Source: DATBGZ01 sp036557785
Lineage (GTDB): Bacteria; Actinomycetota; Actinomycetes; Mycobacteriales; Micromonosporaceae
NCBI GenBank assembly: GCA_036557785.1
Contig: DATBGZ010000081.1
Location: forward strand, 59,014-123,013
Reading direction: 5' to 3'
Length of the DNA stretch: 64,000 bases
Shown: positions 58,449 through 64,000 of the stretch, piece after piece
How positions within the stretch are numbered: the first letter of the stretch is position 1
Layout: the number at the start of each line of letters is the position of its first letter
Translations under genes and position numbers: made by a program
Notes under the pieces: model-generated
What the model was told of the DNA's origin: nothing
Database searches by the model: none
The model's input: the letters and a program-made list of their open reading frames with translations, nothing else

Positions 58449-58488
58449 GTGCTCGGAGGTGACCGTGCTCGGAGGTGACCGGGCTCGG
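58449..58488 (+). repeat. 16-bp tandem duplication after parA
   Basis: GTGCTCGGAGGTGACC at 58449-58464 and 58465-58480, then a partial third (GGGCTCGG). Each unit holds a GGAGG. Confidence 0.75.
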
Positions 58489-58517
58489 CACGGGCGGGGG
58501 ACCGGGAGGTGGTCGGC

Positions 58518-59498
58518 GTGACCGGAGTTCAGCCTGACGCCGCGCTACCCGCGGCGGTTGACGGTGCCGGCCTCGAGACCGGTGGAAGATCTGCCTCTGG
58601 CGAGCCCGCGAGCCGGACATCCAGGCAATTCCACGTCGCGCTGGATAACTTCACCGGCCCCTTCGACCTGCTGCTGCAACTGCTCGGCAAGAACAAACTC
58701 GAGATCACCGAGCTGTCGCTGAGCAAGGTCACTGACGAGTTCCTCTCGTACATCCGGGCCATGGGTGACGACTGGGACCTCGACGAGGCGAGCGAGTTCC
58801 TCGTGGTGGCCGCGACGCTGCTCGACCTCAAGACGGCCAAGCTCCTGCCCCAGGCCGAGGTGGAGGACGAGGAGGATCTGGCCCTGCTCGAGGCGCGGGA
58901 CCTGCTCTTCGCCCGGCTGCTGCAGTACAAGGCGTACAAGGAACTCGCCGGGCTGATCGCCGAGCTCGACGAGCAGGCGGGGCGCGGCTTCCCGCGCGCG
59001 GTGAGGCTGGAGGAGCGGTTCGCCGAGGCCCTGCCCGAGCTCGTGCTCACGATCGACGTGGAGAAACTCGCCCAGCTCGCGGTCAAGGCCCTGACCCCCA
59101 AGCCCGTACCCATGGTCGCGATCGACCACGTCCACATGGTCCGGGTCAGCGTGCGCGAGCACATGCTGATCCTGCGCGAGCGGCTCATCGCGCTGCGTAC
59201 GGCGACGTTCCGCCAGCTCTGTGCGGACTGCACCACGGTGCTGCAGATCGTGGCCCGGTTCCTCGCCGTGCTCGAGCTCTACCGGGAGGGCCTGATCACG
59301 TTCGACCAGGTGGCCGCGCTCACCGAGCTGACGATCACCTGGACCGGTGACGACGAGGCCGGCATGGAGTTCCACGTGGACGAGTACGGCGAGGGGGACC
59401 CGGAGGTCGTGGGGGAGCTGGTCACGGAGCAGGACGAGGACGACCTCGTCGAGGGGGAGAATCTGGATGGGATCGACGACCGAGAGGCGGCGTCGTGA
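58518..59498 (+). CDS. scpA: Segregation and condensation protein A
   Basis: 326 aa from the GTG at 58518, 9 nt after GGGAGG. Kleisin subunit of the SMC-ScpAB complex. FHVALDNFTGPFDLLLQLLGKNKLEITELSLSKVTDEFL is the N-terminal SMC-neck-binding domain; a central acidic linker, then the C-terminal winged helix ending FLAVLELYREGLITFDQ. Stop overlaps scpB. Confidence 0.95.
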   Translation: MTGVQPDAALPAAVDGAGLETGGRSASGEPASRTSRQFHVALDNFTGPFDLLLQLLGKNKLEITELSLSKVTDEFLSYIRAMGDDWDLDEASEFLVVAATLLDLKTAKLLPQAEVEDEEDLALLEARDLLFARLLQYKAYKELAGLIAELDEQAGRGFPRAVRLEERFAEALPELVLTIDVEKLAQLAVKALTPKPVPMVAIDHVHMVRVSVREHMLILRERLIALRTATFRQLCADCTTVLQIVARFLAVLELYREGLITFDQVAALTELTITWTGDDEAGMEFHVDEYGEGDPEVVGELVTEQDEDDLVEGENLDGIDDREAAS

Positions 59499-60343
59499 CG
59501 GAGGAAGAAGAGTTGAACCCTCAACCTCAGGCCGACAGTGACAATTCGTCGGTCAGCGACGGTATGACGAGCGACGGTGAGCAGAACGCCCAGCAGCAAC
59601 GGGCCGCCGAGACCGCGTTCCAGACGTTCGCGTCGACGTGGGTGCCGCCGTGGGCGCGCCCGATGTCGGATCAGGAGACCGAGCCGGGGGGCGGCTGGGC
59701 GAGCGTGCCCACCGAGGCCTTCGCGCCGCGGGAGCGCGACGTGGGGCGCTTCGCGTACGGCGACGGCGAGGACCTGCCCGACCCCGACGAGTTCCAGCCG
59801 GGGCTCTCCGACGACCAGCTCCGTGGGGCGATCGAGGCGATCATGCTCGTGGTCGACAACCCGGTCACGACCGTGGTCCTCGCGCAGGTGCTGGAGGAGC
59901 CGACCAACCGCGTCGAGGCGATGCTCGCCGAGTTGCGTGACGAGTACGCCAAGCCCGGTCGCGGCATCGACCTGCGGCAGGTCGCGGGCGGCTGGCGGTT
60001 CTACACGCGGGGCGAGTTCGCGTCCTATGTGGAGCGTTTCGTGCTGGATGGACAGCAGATCCGGCTCACCCAGGCCGCGCTCGAGACGCTCGCCGTGGTC
60101 GCCTACAAGCAGCCCGTGACCCGCTCCCGGGTCTCCGCGATCCGGGGCGTGAACTGTGACGGCGTGATCAAGACACTCGTGACCCGGGGACTGGTGGAGG
60201 AGTGCGGTACCGAGGAGGGCGGCGCGCACCTGTACCAGACGACCCAGCTCTTCCTGGAGAAGCTCGGGCTCAACAGCGTCGAGGACCTGCCGTCACTGGC
60301 GAAGTACCTACCCGAGAACCTCGACGAGATCGACTTATCGTGA
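59495..60343 (+). CDS. scpB: Segregation and condensation protein B
   Basis: 282 aa from the GTG at 59495 (GTGA overlap). Acidic N-terminal extension (about 95 residues), then two winged-helix domains: LRGAIEAIMLVVDNPVTTVVLAQVLEE and LTQAALETLAVVAYKQPVTRSRVSAIRGVNCDGVIKTLV, the conserved ScpB signature. Works with ScpA. Confidence 0.95.
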   Translation: MTEEEELNPQPQADSDNSSVSDGMTSDGEQNAQQQRAAETAFQTFASTWVPPWARPMSDQETEPGGGWASVPTEAFAPRERDVGRFAYGDGEDLPDPDEFQPGLSDDQLRGAIEAIMLVVDNPVTTVVLAQVLEEPTNRVEAMLAELRDEYAKPGRGIDLRQVAGGWRFYTRGEFASYVERFVLDGQQIRLTQAALETLAVVAYKQPVTRSRVSAIRGVNCDGVIKTLVTRGLVEECGTEEGGAHLYQTTQLFLEKLGLNSVEDLPSLAKYLPENLDEIDLS

Positions 60344-60355
60344 TATCTGGCTGGC

Positions 60356-61150
60356 ATGCCCGCCGCCCGTGACGGCGACGAGCCGCTCGATGACGCGACC
60401 GGACCACAGCGCCTGCAGAAGATCCTCGCCTCGGCCGGAGTCGGTTCGCGGCGCGCCTGCGAGGAGTTGATCGCCGCCGGCCGGGTGACCGTCGACGGTC
60501 GGCGGGCATCGCTGGGCGACCGGGCAGACGCGCGTAGGGCGGTGATCCACGTCGATGGGGAGCGGATCGTCACCGACACCCGGCTGCTCTACCTGGCCCT
60601 GCACAAACCCCGGGGCATCGTCTCCACCATGTCCGACGAGCGGGGCCGGCCGGGCATCGCCGAACTGCTCGGGCCCTCGGTGACAACCCGGGTCTATCAC
60701 GTCGGGCGGCTCGACACCGACAGCGAAGGATTGTTGCTGCTCACCAACGACGGCGACCTCGCGCACCGGCTGACCCACCCCTCGTACGAGGTCGCCAAGA
60801 CCTACCTCGCCGAAGTGCCGGGGCCGGTGCCGAAGGGGGTCGGACGGACGCTGCGGCAGGGCGTGCAACTGGAGGACGGGCTGGCGCGGGTCGACGCCTT
60901 CCGGCTCGTGGACGCGACGCCCCGCAGCGCACTGGTGGAGATCACCCTGCACGAGGGTCGCAACCGCATCGTGCGGCGGATGCTCGAAGCCGTCGGCCAC
61001 CCCGTCACCCGGCTCATCCGTACCAGGGTCGGGCCGGTCAGCCTCGGTGACCTCAGGCCCGGGCGATGGCGTCATCTCACGCGCTCCGAGGTCGCCGCCC
61101 TCTTCGCCGCCGCCTCGCCCGCTCCCTCCGACGCTGACCGGTCAGTCTGA
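60356..61150 (+). CDS. rluB: 23S rRNA pseudouridine synthase RluB/RsuA-type
   Basis: 264 aa from the ATG at 60356. S4 domain (LQKILASAGVGSRRACEELIAAGRVTVDG), then catalytic GRLDTDSEGLLLLTNDGDLAHRLTHP with the nucleophilic Asp, KTYLAEVPGP and HEGRNRIVRRMLEAVGHPV. Usual end of the parA-scpA-scpB-rluB block. Confidence 0.95.
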   Translation: MPAARDGDEPLDDATGPQRLQKILASAGVGSRRACEELIAAGRVTVDGRRASLGDRADARRAVIHVDGERIVTDTRLLYLALHKPRGIVSTMSDERGRPGIAELLGPSVTTRVYHVGRLDTDSEGLLLLTNDGDLAHRLTHPSYEVAKTYLAEVPGPVPKGVGRTLRQGVQLEDGLARVDAFRLVDATPRSALVEITLHEGRNRIVRRMLEAVGHPVTRLIRTRVGPVSLGDLRPGRWRHLTRSEVAALFAAASPAPSDADRSV

Positions 61151-61271
61151 CGCTCGGCGTGCTGCGTCGCGACCCGTGAGTCTGAAGATCACCGCCCGGA
61201 TAAGTCGCTCCAACTCCGCTCACGACCGTCGGCGTCTATACCGATGACAGTGCAGACACGGGAGGGCGAAG

Positions 61272-61817
61272 GTGGACGAAGGTTTCCGCGACTTCGCGAT
61301 GCAACGTCTGGGCAACCTGTCCCAGTTGGCCTACCTGCTCACGGGTGACCACCACGCGGCGGAGGATCTGCTGCAGGACGCGCTGGTCGTCGTCGCGCGC
61401 CGCTGGAAACAGGTCGCGAAGGCGGACAACCCGGTCGCCTACGTCCGCCAGATCCTGTACCACGAGTTCGTCTCGAGCTGGCGGCGCAACCGCTGGCGAC
61501 GATCCGAGATCACCAGCGACCAGTTGCCCGAGCCATCCCCGCACGCCGACGAAGCCGGCGTGGTTGATCGACGCATCGTCATGAAACGGGCACTGCGCCG
61601 GCTGACACCGCGGCAGCGCGCGGTCGTCGTGCTGCGGTTCTACGAGGACCTCTCCGAGGCCGACGCGGCCGCGGTGCTGGGCTGCTCGGTCGGCACCGTC
61701 AAGAGCCAGACCGCCTATGCCCTGCGCCGGCTGCGTGAGGGCTCGCCGGAGCTGGCCGACCTCGCCCCGCGGACCTTCCTGCTGACCACCAACCCGATTC
61801 CCGAGGGGACGATATGA
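61272..61817 (+). CDS. SigE-family ECF RNA polymerase sigma factor
   Basis: 181 aa from the GTG at 61272 with GGGAGGGCGAAG upstream. Sigma2 (FRDFAMQRLGNLSQLAYLLTGDHHAAEDLLQDALVVVARRW), linker, sigma4 (LRRLTPRQRAVVVLRFYEDLSEADAAAVLGCSVGTVKSQTAYALRRLRE). Members of this group are many in Micromonosporales and related orders. Overlaps by 4 nt a membrane-anchored protein that may be its anti-sigma or sensor. Confidence 0.92.
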   Translation: MDEGFRDFAMQRLGNLSQLAYLLTGDHHAAEDLLQDALVVVARRWKQVAKADNPVAYVRQILYHEFVSSWRRNRWRRSEITSDQLPEPSPHADEAGVVDRRIVMKRALRRLTPRQRAVVVLRFYEDLSEADAAAVLGCSVGTVKSQTAYALRRLREGSPELADLAPRTFLLTTNPIPEGTI

Positions 61818-63070
61818 CCGAGATGCGAAGCATGCTGGACGAGTTCGCCCGGCAGGCCAAGACCTACGACGTGGTGGAGCGCGCCTACCGGCGCAGCGAG
61901 CGCCAGCGCAGGCTCATGCGGGTCGCGGGTGGCACCACCGCTGCCGTCCTTGCCAGTGCGGCCGGGTTCGGCGGTGCGGCGCTCGCCGGCGTCTTCGGCG
62001 CAAGCGCGCCGATCCCCGACGGGCAGGCCCCGACGGCCACACTCGCTGAGCTGCCGCCGGCGGCACTGCCCACGATCGAGCCGGCCCCGCCGTTCCCGAC
62101 GAGCTGCTCCGCGCAACGTCTGCCGCTGCCTGCGGGCTTGGATGACAAGTCCGTGGTGAGCGGCGGCGACCCGACCGGGCGTTACCTCATCGGGATCGGC
62201 TTCCACTTCGACAGCCAGGGCGGAGTGCTGGAAAATCCGCTCCTGTGGGACAACGGCCAGGTGATCGAGATCCCGGTGCCCGGCGTCGGCGAACCGCGTT
62301 CGGTGGACGTCAACACCTCGGGCGACGTGATCATCGTTTTCTCCGGTGATGTCACGGATGGCTACTACTACCACGACGGCACGCTGACCCAGCTCGCTGG
62401 CTCCGAGGCCACGCCCGTGGCGATCAACGACGGCGGTGAGGTCGTCGGCTCCGTGGGCGTGCCCAGTGGCGAGAGCACCGGCGGGAGCACCTTGTACACC
62501 ACGCGGCCCGCCGTCTGGCATACGCCGACCGCCCAACCCGAGCTGCTCGGGCCCGACGACCTGCAAGGCACAGCGATCGGCATCGACGACGATGGCACGG
62601 TCACCGTGGCGGTGAACGCCGGTGCCCATCTCGACGGCGCGGCGACCCTGGAGCGGTTCACGCCGGATGGCTCGGCAGGTGCGGTGGGGTTGCCGGCCCC
62701 GAACGATTTCAGGGGGTTCGCCTATGCGGAGGGCTGGCTCGAGGGTTTCCACCGTGACGGCGGCGCGGTGGGCCCGGTCTGGCACATCTCGGCACCCGAT
62801 CAGGTGGTCGACCCCGGCTTCCTCTTCGGTGGTGCGATGAACGGGCATGGCTGGGTTGCCGGCGGGACCGACCTCACCCCGCCCGTGCTGTGGTCGCCGG
62901 ACGGCACCAGCGTGGAGTTGCCCAGCCTCACCGGGAGCTATTCGGACCACCCCGCCGACGACCTCAACTTCGTCAGCGACGACGGGCACATCGTTGCTGG
63001 GCAGGTCGACGCCCCTGCCACGAGCACCATTCACGACGGACCCATCGCCGTGGTCTGGCACTGCTCGTAG
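61814..63070 (+). CDS. Membrane-anchored extracellular beta-propeller-like protein (possible sigma regulator)
   Basis: 418 aa, ATG overlapping the sigma stop. Residues 1-35 are cytoplasmic and charged (MTEMRSMLDEFARQAKTYDVVERAYRRSERQRR), about 36-62 form a membrane helix, and the rest is outside: a Pro/Ala linker, then repeated beta-strand blocks (GRYLIGIGFHFDSQGG, AVNDGGEVVGSVGVPSG, NGHGWVAGGTDL) like a HAF/propeller fold. No zinc-type HxxxCxxC anti-sigma motif is present. Coupling suggests control of the sigma factor or secretion under its control; unproven. Confidence 0.7.
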   Translation: MTEMRSMLDEFARQAKTYDVVERAYRRSERQRRLMRVAGGTTAAVLASAAGFGGAALAGVFGASAPIPDGQAPTATLAELPPAALPTIEPAPPFPTSCSAQRLPLPAGLDDKSVVSGGDPTGRYLIGIGFHFDSQGGVLENPLLWDNGQVIEIPVPGVGEPRSVDVNTSGDVIIVFSGDVTDGYYYHDGTLTQLAGSEATPVAINDGGEVVGSVGVPSGESTGGSTLYTTRPAVWHTPTAQPELLGPDDLQGTAIGIDDDGTVTVAVNAGAHLDGAATLERFTPDGSAGAVGLPAPNDFRGFAYAEGWLEGFHRDGGAVGPVWHISAPDQVVDPGFLFGGAMNGHGWVAGGTDLTPPVLWSPDGTSVELPSLTGSYSDHPADDLNFVSDDGHIVAGQVDAPATSTIHDGPIAVVWHCS

Positions 63071-63127
63071 CGGCAGCGGCGCTGGCCCTCCGTGGCCCGG
63101 GCCTGGTCGTTGATCGCAGGATGACCC

Positions 63128-63162
63128 CCGGCGCAGTGAAGTGAGCCGCTTCACTGCGCCGG
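63128..63162 (+). terminator. Terminator of the sigma operon
   Basis: CCGGCGCAGTGAAG (63128-63141) pairs perfectly with CTTCACTGCGCCGG (63149-63162), 7-nt loop, followed by AGGTCTTT. Confidence 0.75.
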
Positions 63163-63288
63163 AGGTCTTTGCGCCCCCACCGTCATGCGCCTCAACCCGT
63201 ACGTCGGGCGGGCGTGACGGTGTGGCTGCGCGTCGTGCTTGGGTGCCGAAGCTACGGTGTCTCGCAGGGACGAAGGGGAGGTACCTCG

Positions 63289-63654
63289 ATGAGTCAGCCG
63301 GCGGGCCGATACGACCTCGGCAACATGGGCATGAGCCCGGAGGAGGCGCTGAGCACGGAGCAGATCCACCCGGTGGTCGCGGCGGTCGACCGGGACGGCG
63401 ACGGACGCGTCGACCTGATCGCCTATGACACCGATGGCGACGGCGCCGCGGACAAGTTCACGCTCGACAGCGACGGGGACGGGTCCGCCGACGTGCTCGC
63501 GCTGGACAAGGACCGCGACGGCCGCGTCGACTTCGTCGGCCACGACCGTGACGGCGATGGCTTCCTCGATGTGGTCCGCATCGACGTCGATGGCGACGGC
63601 ACCCTGGAGACCACCCGGGAGGCCGCCGCGGATCCCGGTCCCGACCTCAGCTAG
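63289..63654 (+). CDS. Protein with six DxDGDG repeats
   Basis: 121 aa from the ATG at 63289, GGGGAGG upstream. After a short N-terminal part come six tandem 13-residue units of form DxDGDGxxDxxxx (for example DTDGDGAADKFTL and DSDGDGSADVLAL), as in thrombospondin type 3 or EF-hand-like calcium loops. No signal peptide is visible, so it is probably cytosolic or exported by an unusual route. Calcium binding is inferred. Confidence 0.75.
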   Translation: MSQPAGRYDLGNMGMSPEEALSTEQIHPVVAAVDRDGDGRVDLIAYDTDGDGAADKFTLDSDGDGSADVLALDKDRDGRVDFVGHDRDGDGFLDVVRIDVDGDGTLETTREAAADPGPDLS

Positions 63655-64000
63655 GACTCTGTCTGCTGAGTCCTGCCTCCGCGTGGGATCCGGCCAGGCC
63701 TCACAGTCACTTGCGGGGGGCGCCCGTCCGGCGAGGCAACCAGAAAGTCACTTTCAGGGCACGCCCGACGCCCACGAGGCCCAGGAAGTCACTTTCAGGG
63801 CACGCCCGACGCCCACGAGGCCCAAGCGGTTCGGGACCTCGCCAACGCCAGCAGCTGCCCGCAGTACGTCCCGGATCTGGGTGGTTGGCTCTGGTCTGGG
63901 ACGCTGCCGTTGGTGGATTGGCGTGGTTGAGCGGGCTGCGGGTTGGTCGGGCTGGTCCGGGCTGGGTGGGGATAGGTCGGCGGCCCGGCGTGGTTGGACA
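63655..64000. other. Non-coding right end with 41-bp tandem repeats
   Basis: No credible gene in 346 nt. Contains two nearly identical 41-bp units (from 63745 and 63786), each starting AAGTCACTTTCAGGGCA, and a degenerate third unit from about 63704. The first has the odd palindrome GAAAGTCACTTTC. Beyond 63830 the sequence is GGT/TGG-rich without clear structure. Confidence 0.7.
63704..63824. repeat. Three 41-bp tandem units
   Basis: Two copies (63745-63785, 63786-63824) are almost identical; the upstream copy (about 63704-63744) shares AGTCACTT, CGCCCG and CGAGGC at matching positions. No spacers, so not a CRISPR array. Confidence 0.75.

Noticed and set aside
63704..63824. CRISPR array
   Set aside because: Units are directly adjacent with no variable spacers and no cas genes are near.

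Overview
The window is a 64 kb piece of a high-GC actinobacterial chromosome. Evidence: very GC-rich third codon positions, many GTG starts, ATGA/GTGA start-stop overlaps, and a gene order typical of Actinomycetia (rsmB-rpe-ribDEAH; infC-rpmI-rplT; pheST; argCJBDFRH; tyrS-TPR-HAD-tlyA-nadK; pyrG-NUDIX; ald-parA-scpA-scpB-rluB). A SigE-family sigma factor with a downstream secreted protein and the E. coli-type ArgG hint at a Micromonosporales/Frankiales-like host, but genus cannot be decided from this sequence.

Layout. 1-6.7 kb: end of rsmB, an orphan membrane-anchored Nudix-like gene on the other strand, rpe, a receiver-GGDEF regulator, an FMN riboswitch and ribD-ribE-ribBA. 6.7-17.5 kb: a roughly 10.8 kb integrated element that splits the riboflavin operon between ribBA and ribH. 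It carries a large serine integrase at its left end, a divergent set of small genes and then a tightly coupled run of about a dozen small rightward genes ending in a strong terminator. It has no recognisable capsid, terminase, portal or conjugation gene and has at least two genes frameshifted in G runs. 17.5-30.9 kb: ribH, mscL, hisE-hisG, a PH-domain protein, infC-rpmI-rplT with a regulated leader, an rRNA methyltransferase, pheS-pheT, a kinase/acyl-CoA dehydrogenase pair and a PadR/HAAS membrane pair. 30.9-40.9 kb: the arginine cluster (argC, divergent argG, argJBDF, argR, argH) and a 3-methyladenine glycosylase. 40.9-52.8 kb: amino-acid permease with divergent MocR regulator, tyrS, a charge-segregated TPR protein, HAD phosphatase, SCP2-like and phasin-like genes, tlyA, nadK and a glycosyltransferase. 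52.8-61.2 kb: pyrG, NUDIX, a Pro-rich TM2 protein, ald, parA, scpA, scpB, rluB. 61.2-64 kb: sigma factor operon, a DxDGDG-repeat protein and a tandem-repeat intergenic region.

The most interesting structure is the link between the element and a host palindromic repeat. The two chromosomal sides of the element each carry half of a long inverted repeat (arms GCGTTGATCTAGGGC / GCCCTAGATCAACGC). An uninterrupted copy of the same palindrome lies between argF and argR, also with a central GATC. Joining the two halves at GATC restores a hairpin of the same design, so the integrase appears to have used a repeated intergenic palindrome as its attachment site.

Other observations: many genes begin 6-8 nt after a TA/CA-N3-T hexamer with no Shine-Dalgarno sequence, which suggests leaderless transcripts; infC appears to start at ATC; the ribD ribosome binding site has a matching anti-SD downstream of the FMN aptamer; and short tandem duplications sit at the 3' ends of three genes.
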